In this document: piece after piece, positions 1 through 9,389 of the stretch
How positions within the stretch are numbered: position 1 is the stretch's first letter
How the letters are laid out: every line of letters begins with the position of its first letter
DNA from: Candidatus Brevibacterium intestinigallinarum
Lineage (GTDB): Bacteria; Actinomycetota; Actinomycetes; Actinomycetales; Brevibacteriaceae
NCBI GenBank assembly: GCA_019117325.1
Contig: DWZY01000382.1
Span: 1-10,945, forward strand
DNA length: 10,945 nt
Reading direction: 5' to 3'
Translations under genes and position numbers: made by a program
The notes under the pieces: generated by a model
The model's input: the letters and a program-made list of their open reading frames with translations, nothing else
Databases searched by the model: none
Told to the model about the DNA's origin: nothing

Positions 1-845
1 TCCCCGGCCCCCAGATCATCCGCGCGCGCGATGAACGCGCGGATGTCCTTGGGCAGGCAGCCGCCGCCGAAGCCCAGGCCGGCGTTGAGGAACTTCCGGC
101 CGATCCGGTCGTCGATCCCGATCGCGTCCGCGAGCACCGTCACGTCCCCACCGGCCGTCTCGCACAGCTCCGCCATCGCGTTGATGAAGGAGATCTTCGT
201 CGCGAGGAAGGAGTTCGCCGCCGTCTTGACGAGCTCCGCCGTGGGGTAATCCGCGACGATGCGCGGGGTGTCCTTCTCGAGGATCGCGGCGTAGACCTCG
301 TCGAGCTGCTGCTGCGCGCGCTCACCGGCAGCGCCGTCCGGGACGCCGTAGACGAGGCGATCGGGTGCGAGCGTGTCCTGGACGGCCTTCCCCTCGCGCA
401 GGAACTCGGGGTTCCAGGCGAGCTCCGCGCCCGCCGTACGCACCCGCGGCGCCAGACCCGCCGCGGTGCCCACCGGGACGGTCGACTTGCCGACGACGAG
501 GTCGCCGGGGCTCAGGTGGGGCAGGATCGAGTCGAGTGCGGCCTCGACGTACGTGAGGTCCGCGTGCAGTCCGTCCGCCCGCTGCGGCGTGCCGACGCAG
601 ATGAAGTGGACGCTCGCGGCCTGCACCGCGGACGTGTCGGTGGTGAAGGACAGCCGGCCGGTGTCCTGCGTCTGCTCCAGCAGCTCCGGCAGGCCGGGCT
701 CGAAGAAGGGCGCGCGGGCCGCGGACAGCTCCGCGAGCTTCCGCTCGTCCACGTCGACGCCGATCACCGTGTGTCCCAGCGAGGCCATCGATGCCGCGTG
801 CACGGCTCCCAGGTACCCGACCCCGATCACGGACACAGTCGTCAT
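1..845 (-). CDS. ugd: UDP-glucose/nucleotide-sugar 6-dehydrogenase, 3'-truncated by the window
   Basis: Cytoplasmic enzyme of the UDP-glucose/GDP-mannose dehydrogenase family. It oxidises a nucleotide sugar in two NAD+-dependent steps, typically UDP-glucose to UDP-glucuronate, supplying capsule, exopolysaccharide or cell-wall glycan synthesis. The first 281 codons are present and the 3' end is beyond base 1. Visible motifs are the N-terminal Rossmann loop GVGYLG (about residues 8-13), the central CVGTP, NPEFLREG, and the active-site signature GFGGGCLPKD, with the catalytic cysteine at C263, close to its usual place in the family. The ATG at 845 is preceded by a GAGGAG ribosome site (855-850) and fits the family's N-terminus, which begins almost directly with the Rossmann strand. 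It is divergent from the gene at 955. The family is clear. The exact sugar is inferred: UDP-glucose is likeliest, but UDP-ManNAc or GDP-mannose dehydrogenases share these motifs. Confidence 0.93.
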   Translation of the reverse strand, partial: MTTVSVIGVGYLGAVHAASMASLGHTVIGVDVDERKLAELSAARAPFFEPGLPELLEQTQDTGRLSFTTDTSAVQAASVHFICVGTPQRADGLHADLTYVEAALDSILPHLSPGDLVVGKSTVPVGTAAGLAPRVRTAGAELAWNPEFLREGKAVQDTLAPDRLVYGVPDGAAGERAQQQLDEVYAAILEKDTPRIVADYPTAELVKTAANSFLATKISFINAMAELCETAGGDVTVLADAIGIDDRIGRKFLNAGLGFGGGCLPKDIRAFIARADDLGAG

Positions 846-917
846 GGTGCTCCTCAGCCTCCAGCGGTGGGTGCGCGTCCGGCCGGAGGTCCCGGCGCGA
901 CGCGCGGCGTCCGACAC

Positions 918-923
918 AGCATA
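918..923 (-). promoter_or_regulatory. Putative -10 box (TATGCT) for ugd
   Basis: On the minus strand TATGCT lies about 72 nt before the ugd ATG, predicting transcription from near 911 and a leader of roughly 65 nt that carries the GAGGAG ribosome site. It matches the TAnnnT actinobacterial -10 pattern. I see no convincing -35 box. The same hexamer serves as the likely dedA -10. Confidence 0.4.
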
Positions 924-942
924 GGCGACGGGGTCTCCCGGG

Positions 943-948
943 TAGTCT
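943..948 (+). promoter_or_regulatory. Putative -10 box (TAGTCT) for a leaderless mRNA
   Basis: TAGTCT is followed by 6 nt and then the GTG start at 955. With the usual 6-8 nt from -10 to the transcription start, the mRNA would begin at or next to the start codon. No Shine-Dalgarno sequence precedes this GTG, which supports leaderless initiation. No clear -35 is visible. Confidence 0.55.
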
Positions 949-954
949 GGACGG

Positions 955-1647
955 GTGAAGCGAATCGGTGACTTCCTCGTGAACACTCCCTCCGCGCTCG
1001 TCGTCCTGGCGGCGACCGCGGTGCTCCTCATCTGCGCGCTCATCCCGCCGCTGCATGGTGTCGGCTGGATCCTGCTGCTCGTCGCGGTCCTCCTGCTGGC
1101 GGTCGCGGTCCTGGGCTGGTCGCGCACGTGGGCGCACCTGCAGGACCGGATCGACGACCTCCAGTCGCAGGCGGCCGCCGCGTACGAGGACTACTCGCCG
1201 GTCACCCTCACACAGACGCCGCAGGAGGAGCTGGCGGTGGCGGATCGCGAGGCTGCGACGAGGATCGTCGGGCTCCTGCCGGAGGACGACGGACTCATCC
1301 GCCGCCTGCGGGTCGAGGCGGAGATGACCGCCTTCTCCCGCGATGTGCTGGGGTCGCTGTCGGCCTTCCTGACGGACTGCTCGAACTCGCGCTTCGATGA
1401 TCCCGCCGCTCACAGGGCCTTCATGGACCTGTACCGCGCGGCACGGGCGTTCCACGAGTGGATCCGCAGAGAGACGGAGACGGCCGAGGACGACGGCCGC
1501 GTCCTCATCCCCGGCGACCGGCGCGAGGACGGCTGGAAGTCGTTCAGCGACGCGAAGAGCACCGGTGAGCAGCGTGCGGACGTCCTGCTGGCGGCACGCG
1601 CGGAGTTCTCCCGCGTCCTGCTGGTGAGTCAGATCCTGGAGGACTGA
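955..1647 (+). CDS. Unrecognised membrane-anchored protein, two N-terminal TM helices
   Basis: A 230-residue protein that I cannot assign to a family. Residues about 12-32 and 36-54 are strongly hydrophobic and form a probable helical hairpin joined by a short Pro/Gly turn (IPPLHGVG). A basic WSRTW segment follows and then about 170 polar, charged, mainly helix-forming residues, probably cytoplasmic. A short stretch near 60-75 (LQDRIDDLQSQ) could be a small coiled coil. No catalytic motif, signal-peptidase site or cysteine pattern stands out. The GTG at 955 is chosen because a -10 box lies just upstream and the hydrophobic region begins soon after. Composition and third-position GC match the neighbours, so it is probably a real, lineage-specific gene. 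It is divergent from ugd and convergent with nadE, 36 bp away; no good hairpin is seen in that gap. Proximity to ugd hints at an envelope role, but this is weak inference. Confidence 0.75.
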   Translation: MKRIGDFLVNTPSALVVLAATAVLLICALIPPLHGVGWILLLVAVLLLAVAVLGWSRTWAHLQDRIDDLQSQAAAAYEDYSPVTLTQTPQEELAVADREAATRIVGLLPEDDGLIRRLRVEAEMTAFSRDVLGSLSAFLTDCSNSRFDDPAAHRAFMDLYRAARAFHEWIRRETETAEDDGRVLIPGDRREDGWKSFSDAKSTGEQRADVLLAARAEFSRVLLVSQILED

Positions 1648-1683
1648 CTCCCCCTCCGGACCGACTCCCCAGCGGGACGGGTC

Positions 1684-2502
1684 TCACCACCAGGTGTCAG
1701 CGGGTCCCGGGGGCGTGCGGCGCTTGTGCTCGGTCATCCGGTAGCGCTCGATGATCGCGTGCGCGACCTCGTCGGAGACCGGGCGTCCCTCGAGGAAGTC
1801 GTCGATCTGCTCGTAGGTCAGTCCCAGCGAGCTCTCATCCGTCTGGCCGGGGGCCTCGTCCAGCAGGTCCGCGGTGGGCACCTTCTGCCACAGGCGATCG
1901 GGGCTGCCCAGCGCGCGCAGAAGCGCCGCCCCCTGCCGCTTCGTCAGCCCCGTGAGCGGGGCCACGTCCGCGCCTCCATCGCCGTACTTCGTGAAGAACC
2001 CGGTGACGGCCTCGGCCGCGTGGTCGGTTCCCACGACCAGGGAGCCGCGCTCGCCGGCGATCGAGTACTGGGCGATCATCCGCATGCGCGCCTTCACATT
2101 GCCCCGGTGGAAGTCCGGCAGGGGGCGGCCGGTGGCCGCATCGTGCGTCTGGACCAGCGCATCCGTCGCGGGCCGGATGTCGAAGTCGACGACCTCGTCC
2201 GGCTGGATGAAGTCGACCGCTTCGGCCGCATCGTCCGCGTCCGCCTGCACCCCGTAGGGAAGCCGGACGGCGATGAAGCGGGCGCGCGCCCCCTGCTGGC
2301 GCAGGTCCTCGACCGCCAGCTGTGCGAGCCGGCCGGCGAGGCTCGAGTCCTGTCCGCCGGAGATGCCCAGCACCAGGCCCTTCGCGCCCGTCCGCCGCAC
2401 GTACTCGACGAGGAAGCGGATCCGGTGCTCGACCTCGCGGTGCGGATCGAGTTCCGGCACGACCTGCAGGGCGGCTCGGATGTCGTCGGGGGTGGTGGCC
2501 AA
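1684..2502 (-). CDS. nadE: Ammonia-dependent NAD+ synthetase
   Basis: Catalyses the last step of NAD+ synthesis: nicotinic acid adenine dinucleotide is adenylylated with ATP and then amidated with ammonia. The 272 residues match the short, glutaminase-free form (about 275 in E. coli), so it uses free ammonia rather than glutamine. The PP-loop SGGQDS is at residues 48-53. Other family blocks are GNVKARMR (134-141), GTDHAAEA (158-165), FFTKYGDGGAD (169-179), PTADLLDE (209-216) and a C-terminal HKR block. The start is TTG at 2502, preceded by a near-perfect AAGGAGGT. The open frame continues upstream into leuS, but those residues resemble no NadE. It lies 32 nt behind leuS on the same strand with no hairpin between, so co-transcription from the leuS promoter is likely. 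The family call is firm. Confidence 0.96.
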   Translation of the reverse strand: MATTPDDIRAALQVVPELDPHREVEHRIRFLVEYVRRTGAKGLVLGISGGQDSSLAGRLAQLAVEDLRQQGARARFIAVRLPYGVQADADDAAEAVDFIQPDEVVDFDIRPATDALVQTHDAATGRPLPDFHRGNVKARMRMIAQYSIAGERGSLVVGTDHAAEAVTGFFTKYGDGGADVAPLTGLTKRQGAALLRALGSPDRLWQKVPTADLLDEAPGQTDESSLGLTYEQIDDFLEGRPVSDEVAHAIIERYRMTEHKRRTPPGPADTWW

Positions 2503-2506
2503 GGGG

Positions 2507-2514
2507 ACCTCCTT
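2507..2514 (-). promoter_or_regulatory. Strong ribosome binding site that fixes the TTG start of nadE
   Basis: AAGGAGGT on the minus strand is a near-complete anti-16S match, 4 nt before the TTG at 2502. It decides the start against the longer reading frame that begins inside leuS. Confidence 0.85.
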
Positions 2515-2534
2515 GCGGGGACGGACTCCCGGAC

Positions 2535-5408
<2,874 letters not shown>

Positions 5409-5447
5409 CGGTGGGATCCTTCCGGGGTCGGGACGGGAGACTGCTCC

Positions 5448-5453
5448 ATCCTA
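5448..5453 (-). promoter_or_regulatory. Putative -10 box (TAGGAT) for leuS-nadE
   Basis: TAGGAT on the minus strand predicts transcription from about 5441 and a leader near 33 nt carrying the leuS ribosome site. The same hexamer is seen in front of the genes at 5593 and 9397. No convincing -35 is visible. Confidence 0.5.
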
Positions 5454-5526
5454 GTCCTCCCGCGGGAGCGGAGGCCCAGCCCTCCGGCGGAAGGCGCGAC
5501 GATTAGTGACGGAGGTTACGTCGCCG

Positions 5527-5532
5527 TAGGAT
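5527..5532 (+). promoter_or_regulatory. Putative -10 box (TAGGAT) for the acyl-CoA synthetase operon
   Basis: TAGGAT predicts a start near 5539-5540 and a leader of about 53 nt. A GTGACG element (5506-5511) resembles TTGACA but leaves only a 15-nt spacer. A 6-bp inverted repeat, GCGACG (5496-5501) and CGTCGC (5519-5524), spans the -35 region and could be an operator. The gene's GAGAGG ribosome site (5580-5585) sits 7 nt before TTG 5593 and favours that start over the ATG at 5608, which has none. Confidence 0.5.
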
Positions 5533-5592
5533 GAAGTCAGTCGCCGGTGCGCCCGGCACCCGTCCGCTGACCCGCTGCAGAGAGGCGCCGCC

Positions 5593-7413
5593 TTGTCTTC
5601 CATCACGATGCCCCAGACCACGACGTCACGCGAGGGGATCGACTTCCGGACCGGGCAGTCGATCACCGACGTCCTCCTCGAGCGCATCCACGCAGACCCG
5701 GCCGCCACCCTCATGCTCCGCCCCTCCGCTCCCGGGGAATGGCGGGAGGTCTCCGGGCAGGAGTTCCTCGATGACGTGTCCTCGGTCGCGAAGGGCCTCC
5801 TCGCCGCGGGCCTGGAGCCCGGCGGGCGCATCGCGCTCTTCGGCGCGACCGCCTATGAGTGGACGCTGTGCGACTACGCCATCTGGTTCGCCGGCGGCGT
5901 CTCCGTCCCGTTCTACGACTCCTCCTCTGCGGACCAGCTGGCCTGGATGATCACGGATGCTGAGGTGAGCTTCGCGCTCGTCCAGTCCGACGATCACGCC
6001 CTGCGCGCACGGGCCGGTGCCCAGGAGGCGGGGATCCCCGCCGGCACCGTCCCGGTCTGGGTCTACGAGGCCGCCGGCCTCGACGAGCTGCGCGAGATGG
6101 GGGCCGCGATCACGGACGAGGAGCTCGAGGCCCGCCGGGCGCAGGTGACCGGCGAGTCCGTCGCGACGCTCATCTACACCTCCGGCACGACCGGCCGGTC
6201 GAAGGGCTGCGTCCTGACGCACGGCAACTTCGTCGAGACCGTCGCGAGCGCCCAGCAGCACGTCCCCGGCGTCTTCAGCCCCGGCAGCGTCTGCCTCCTG
6301 TTCCTGCCGCTGGCGCACGTCTTCGCCCGCTTCGTCGAGATCCTGGCGATCAACGTGGGCAGCGTGCTCGCCCACACCTCCGACCTCACGCGCCTGACGG
6401 ACACGTTCTCCGAGGTGAAGCCCACCTACATCCTGGGCGTCCCCCGCGTCTTCGAGAAGGTCTACAACGCTGCACGGGCGAAGGCGGAGGCCGACCGGAA
6501 GGGCTCCATCTTCGCTGCCGCGACGAAGACGGCTGTCGCCTACTCGCGCGCGCTCGATGAGGGCGGGCCGTCCCTGCCCCTGCGGCTGCGCCACACGCTC
6601 TTCGACCGACTCGTCTACTCGAAGCTCCGGACGGTCATGGGCGGCGAGCTGCAGTACGCGGTCTCCGGCGGCGGCCCGCTGGGCGAGCACCTGGGCCACT
6701 TCTACCGGGGCATCGGCGTCGAGATCATCGAGGGCTACGGCCTCACGGAGACGACAGCGCCCGTGACGGTCAACCACCCCTCCGAGGCCCGCATCGGCAC
6801 CGTGGGCAAGCCGCTGCCGGGCTGCTCCATCGCGATCGCTCCGGACGGCGAGGTCCTGGCGCGCGGCGTGAGCGTCTTCCGCGAGTACTGGAAGAACCCC
6901 GAGGCCACGGCGGACACCTTCTACGAGGACTGGCTGCGGACGGGAGACATCGGCGAGATCGACGCGGACGGGTTCCTGCGCATCACCGGCCGCAAGAAGG
7001 AGCTCATCGTCACCTCGTCCGGGAAGAACGTCGCGCCCGCCCCGCTCGAGGACGAGCTGCGCCGCCACCCGCTCATCGGCCAGCCCGTCGTCGTGGGCGA
7101 CAACCGCAACTTCATCGCCGCACTCATCTTCCTCGATGAGGAGATGCTGCCGGGCTGGCTGTCGAACCGCGGCATGCGCGCGGACATGACGCTCGAGGAG
7201 GCGGTCGACAACAAGGCGGTCCACGACTCGATCGCGAAGGCCGTCGACGAGGTGAACGCGACGGTCTCCCGCGCCGAGTCGATCCGCGAGTTCCGACTGG
7301 TACCGTTCGCCCTGAGCGAGGAGAACGGTTACCTGTCCGCGAAGCAGTCGGTCAAGCGCCACCTCATCACGAAGGACTTCGCTCAGGTCCTCGACGAGAT
7401 CTACGGCGACTGA
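5593..7413 (+). CDS. Long-chain fatty acid-CoA ligase (FadD15-like, AMP-forming)
   Basis: Activates fatty acids to acyl-CoA through an acyl-adenylate, feeding lipid synthesis or beta-oxidation. It is probably cytoplasmic or loosely membrane-bound. The 606 residues fit the actinobacterial FadD15-type long-chain ligases. The P-loop-like motif YTSGTTGRSKG is at 195-205, GYGLTET (A5) at 381-387, the TGD aspartate (A7) at D452, and the hinge ITGRKKELIVTSSGKNV around 464-480. Near the C-terminus the usual LTPTxKxKR block reads LSAKQSVKR (581-589). K584 is the best candidate for the adenylation (A10) lysine, spaced as in luciferase-type LTGKxxxRK. The start is TTG 5593, supported by GAGAGG 7 nt upstream; the ATG at 5608 lacks a ribosome site. 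It leads an operon with the thioltransferase gene 34 nt downstream. Substrate chain length is inferred from family resemblance only. Confidence 0.92.
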   Translation: MSSITMPQTTTSREGIDFRTGQSITDVLLERIHADPAATLMLRPSAPGEWREVSGQEFLDDVSSVAKGLLAAGLEPGGRIALFGATAYEWTLCDYAIWFAGGVSVPFYDSSSADQLAWMITDAEVSFALVQSDDHALRARAGAQEAGIPAGTVPVWVYEAAGLDELREMGAAITDEELEARRAQVTGESVATLIYTSGTTGRSKGCVLTHGNFVETVASAQQHVPGVFSPGSVCLLFLPLAHVFARFVEILAINVGSVLAHTSDLTRLTDTFSEVKPTYILGVPRVFEKVYNAARAKAEADRKGSIFAAATKTAVAYSRALDEGGPSLPLRLRHTLFDRLVYSKLRTVMGGELQYAVSGGGPLGEHLGHFYRGIGVEIIEGYGLTETTAPVTVNHPSEARIGTVGKPLPGCSIAIAPDGEVLARGVSVFREYWKNPEATADTFYEDWLRTGDIGEIDADGFLRITGRKKELIVTSSGKNVAPAPLEDELRRHPLIGQPVVVGDNRNFIAALIFLDEEMLPGWLSNRGMRADMTLEEAVDNKAVHDSIAKAVDEVNATVSRAESIREFRLVPFALSEENGYLSAKQSVKRHLITKDFAQVLDEIYGD

Positions 7414-7435
7414 CGACCCGGCGGACTCACACGGC

Positions 7436-7441
7436 AAGGAG
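7436..7441 (+). promoter_or_regulatory. Ribosome binding site (AAGGAG) setting the GTG start at 7448
   Basis: AAGGAG lies 6 nt before the GTG within the 34-nt gap behind the acyl-CoA synthetase gene. With no promoter or hairpin visible in the gap, it supports translation of the second gene from a shared mRNA. Confidence 0.75.
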
Positions 7442-7447
7442 ATCGAC

Positions 7448-8503
7448 GTGTCGGAGAGCAGCACCGACGAGCACTCGACCCGCGGCAGCTACGTCGCAGC
7501 GGGGCAGGCGTTCGACCGGGACACGAACTACATCGAGGACCGGATCCTCGATGATCCGGATGCGCAGTGGCCGGTCGAGGCCGGACGGTACCGCCTCGTC
7601 GCGGCGCGCGCCTGCCCGTGGGCCAACCGGACGATGATCGTCCGCCGCCTCCTGGGCCTCGAGGACGCGATCTCGCTGGGCATGCCGGGCCCCACCCACG
7701 ACGCCCGGTCGTGGACGTTCGACCTGGATCCGGGCGGCGTCGATCCCGTCCTGGGCATCGAGCGGCTGCAGCAGGCGTTCTTCGCCCGCTTCCCGGGCTA
7801 CCCGCGCGGCATCACGGTGCCCGCGATCGTCGACATCCCCACCGGCGCCGTCGTGACGAACGACTTCCCGCAGATCACCCTGGACTTCTCCTCGCAGTGG
7901 ACGCGCTTCCACCGCGAGGGCGCCCCGGACCTGTGCCCGGAGGAGCTGCGGGCGGAGATGGACCCGCTCATGCGGCTCATCTACACGGAGATCAACAACG
8001 GGGTGTACCGGTGCGGGTTCGCGGGCGGCCAGGAGGCGTACGAGTCAGCGTTCGACCGCCTCTTCACCGCGCTCGACACGATCGAGGAGCGGCTCACGAC
8101 CCGCCGCTTCCTCCTGGGCGACCGGATCACCGAGGCGGACGTGCGCCTCTTCACGACGCTCGCGCGCTTCGACGCCGTCTACTACTCGCACTTCAAGTGC
8201 AATCGGCAGCGGCTCAGCGACTTCCCCGCCCTGTGGGGCTATGCCCGCGATCTGTTCCAGACCCCGGGATTCGGCGACACCGTCGACTTCCAGCAGATCA
8301 AGGAGCACTACTACATCGTCCACGAGGACATCAATCCCACGCAGGTCGTCCCGGTGGGACCGGACCTCTCCGGCTGGCTCGAGCCGCACGACCGCGAGTC
8401 ACTGGCGAACGAGTCCCCGTTCGGCAACGGCACCCCGCCCGGTCCCCCGCGGCCCGACGAGGTCGTCCCGCACGCCCACACCGCCGAGGCCTGGGCCGGC
8501 TGA
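7448..8503 (+). CDS. Xi-class GST / glutathionyl-hydroquinone reductase-like protein
   Basis: Thioredoxin-fold thioltransferase of the YqjG/ECM4 (Xi-class GST) family. Characterised members reductively remove glutathione from glutathionyl-hydroquinones using an active-site cysteine. The N-terminal domain carries the signature ACPWANR with nucleophile C56, and VPAIVD follows where the fold needs its cis-proline. The all-helical C-terminal domain contains NGVYRCGFA (Y187), RFLLGDRITEADVRLF, and the family's HYYIVHEDINPTQVVPVGP block. The last 45 or so residues are Pro/Gly-rich and probably disordered. Length (351) is normal. The GTG start has a strong ribosome site. Most actinobacteria make mycothiol and not glutathione, so the real thiol may be mycothiol; this is inference. 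The operon with the ligase suggests co-expression but gives no obvious shared reaction. Confidence 0.9.
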   Translation: MSESSTDEHSTRGSYVAAGQAFDRDTNYIEDRILDDPDAQWPVEAGRYRLVAARACPWANRTMIVRRLLGLEDAISLGMPGPTHDARSWTFDLDPGGVDPVLGIERLQQAFFARFPGYPRGITVPAIVDIPTGAVVTNDFPQITLDFSSQWTRFHREGAPDLCPEELRAEMDPLMRLIYTEINNGVYRCGFAGGQEAYESAFDRLFTALDTIEERLTTRRFLLGDRITEADVRLFTTLARFDAVYYSHFKCNRQRLSDFPALWGYARDLFQTPGFGDTVDFQQIKEHYYIVHEDINPTQVVPVGPDLSGWLEPHDRESLANESPFGNGTPPGPPRPDEVVPHAHTAEAWAG

Positions 8504-8520
8504 CCTGCACGGCCGCCTGA

Positions 8521-8562
8521 CCCGAGGCCCCGGCCGGTTCACGACCCGGCCGGGGCCTCGGG
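8521..8562. terminator. Bidirectional hairpin terminator between convergent genes
   Basis: A perfect 17-bp inverted repeat, left arm CCCGAGGCCCCGGCCGG (8521-8537) and right arm 8546-8562, encloses an 8-nt loop (TTCACGAC). It begins 17 nt after the thioltransferase stop codon and overlaps the end of dedA: the dedA stop codon is in the loop and the right arm encodes residues 248-252 and part of 253. No T-tract follows on either strand, as is common in GC-rich actinobacteria. Position and symmetry suit termination from both sides. Confidence 0.8.
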
Positions 8563-9303
8563 GTCGGTCCCGGCCTCGGGCTCAGCAGTCGTGGCCGTGT
8601 CCGGGCCGTCCTGCGCGGCGGACCGCGCACGCACCCGCCGGACCCGGCGGACGACCCACCACACGACCGCGAGGGCCACGACGACGATGACGGCCTTCTG
8701 GAACCAGCCGGCGTAGGTCTCGATGATCGCGTAGTTCTCGCCCACCCAGAACCCCAGCAGGACGAACACGGTGTTCCAGATGAGCGAGCCCGCCATCGTC
8801 AGCAGCAGGAAGATGCTCTGGCTCATCCGCTCGATGCCGGCGGGGATCGAGATGAGGGAGCGGAAGATGGGGATCATCCGCCCGAAGAACACGGCCTTGC
8901 GCCCGTGGCGGCCGAACCAGGCGACGGTCCTCTCCACGTCCTCGGGGTTGACGAGCGGCAGCTTCGCCGCCCACCCGGTGATCCGCTCGTGGCCGAAGGC
9001 CCGGCCCACCCAGTAGAGGGCCATCGCGCCCACGACGGAGCCGATCGTGGCCCACGCGATCGCGGACACGAGGCTCATCTGACCCAGGCTCGCGGTGAAG
9101 CCGGCCAGCGGCAGGATGAGCTCGCTGGGAATGGGCGGGAAGAGGTTCTCCAGGGCGACCAGCAGGCCCACGCCGGGCGCGCCCAGCATGTCCATGACGC
9201 TCACGACCCACTGCGTGAACCGGTCCATGAAAGAGGTGCCCTGCGCCGCAGGATCCGCCGCGGCCAGCAGGACGCGGGACAGGGGTGCTGTCGTGACGCT
9301 CAT
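8539..9303 (-). CDS. DedA-family (SNARE-associated) inner membrane protein
   Basis: Polytopic membrane protein of the DedA/VTT superfamily, members of which act as lipid flippases/scramblases or support proton-dependent membrane homeostasis. Of 254 residues, the signature ENLFPPIPSELILPLAG is at 52-68, with acidic residues E52 and E61 in the re-entrant region. GRMIPIFRSLISIPAG (141-156) carries R142 and R148, spaced like the essential arginines of E. coli YqjA. Hydrophobic segments lie around 40-70, 76-100, 136-156, 164-186 and 203-218. A basic stretch (RRVRRVRARS) and an acidic, Ala/Pro-rich tail follow. ATG 9303 is chosen because TATGCT ends 7 nt before it, giving a leaderless mRNA; the in-frame ATG at 9315 lies inside that box. 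The gene is divergent from the YihY gene. The substrate is unknown. Confidence 0.9.
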   Translation of the reverse strand: MSVTTAPLSRVLLAAADPAAQGTSFMDRFTQWVVSVMDMLGAPGVGLLVALENLFPPIPSELILPLAGFTASLGQMSLVSAIAWATIGSVVGAMALYWVGRAFGHERITGWAAKLPLVNPEDVERTVAWFGRHGRKAVFFGRMIPIFRSLISIPAGIERMSQSIFLLLTMAGSLIWNTVFVLLGFWVGENYAIIETYAGWFQKAVIVVVALAVVWWVVRRVRRVRARSAAQDGPDTATTAEPEAGTDPEAPAGS

Positions 9304-9310
9304 GCGGGCC

Positions 9311-9316
9311 AGCATA
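9311..9316 (-). promoter_or_regulatory. Putative -10 box (TATGCT) for leaderless dedA mRNA
   Basis: TATGCT on the minus strand is separated from ATG 9303 by exactly 7 nt (GGCCCGC), placing the transcription start at or beside the A of the start codon. There is no Shine-Dalgarno sequence. The -35 region shows no strong match. Confidence 0.6.
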
Positions 9317-9383
9317 GGAGCTGAGCACCGACTTCACTCACAGGAGACGCACCGGAGTCCTGCCGAGAAGCGCATCTCGCCCG

Positions 9384-9389
9384 TAGGAT
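9384..9389 (+). promoter_or_regulatory. Putative -10 box (TAGGAT) for leaderless yihY-type mRNA
   Basis: TAGGAT is followed by 7 nt (GGCAGGC) and ATG 9397, mirroring the arrangement at dedA on the other side of this 93-bp divergent gap. A weak -35 candidate (CTGCCG, 9360-9365) gives an 18-nt spacer. The box overlaps an alternative in-frame ATG at 9388, which argues against that start. Confidence 0.6.

Noticed and set aside
322..1455. 377-codon minus-strand frame across ugd and the gene at 955
   Set aside because: It runs through the divergent promoter region and out of frame with ugd; the product is Arg/Gly-rich without motifs.
1648..1683. Terminator between the convergent gene at 955 and nadE
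   Set aside because: A repeated GACTCCCC and short partial pairings are present, but no stem longer than a few bases; not enough to annotate.
5409..5441. T-box or leucine attenuator before leuS
   Set aside because: The predicted leader is about 33 nt, too short for a T-box, and shows no leucine-rich leader peptide or paired stems.
5531..5950. Frame starting at the ATG within the acyl-CoA synthetase leader
   Set aside because: The ATG overlaps the -10 box and lies before the predicted transcription start; the frame overlaps the ligase gene out of phase.
5626..7464. 612-codon open frame antisense to the acyl-CoA synthetase
   Set aside because: Its product is Arg/Asp/Gly/Ala-rich, low in complexity and has no recognisable motif; it is a typical GC-rich shadow of a gene with clear family motifs.
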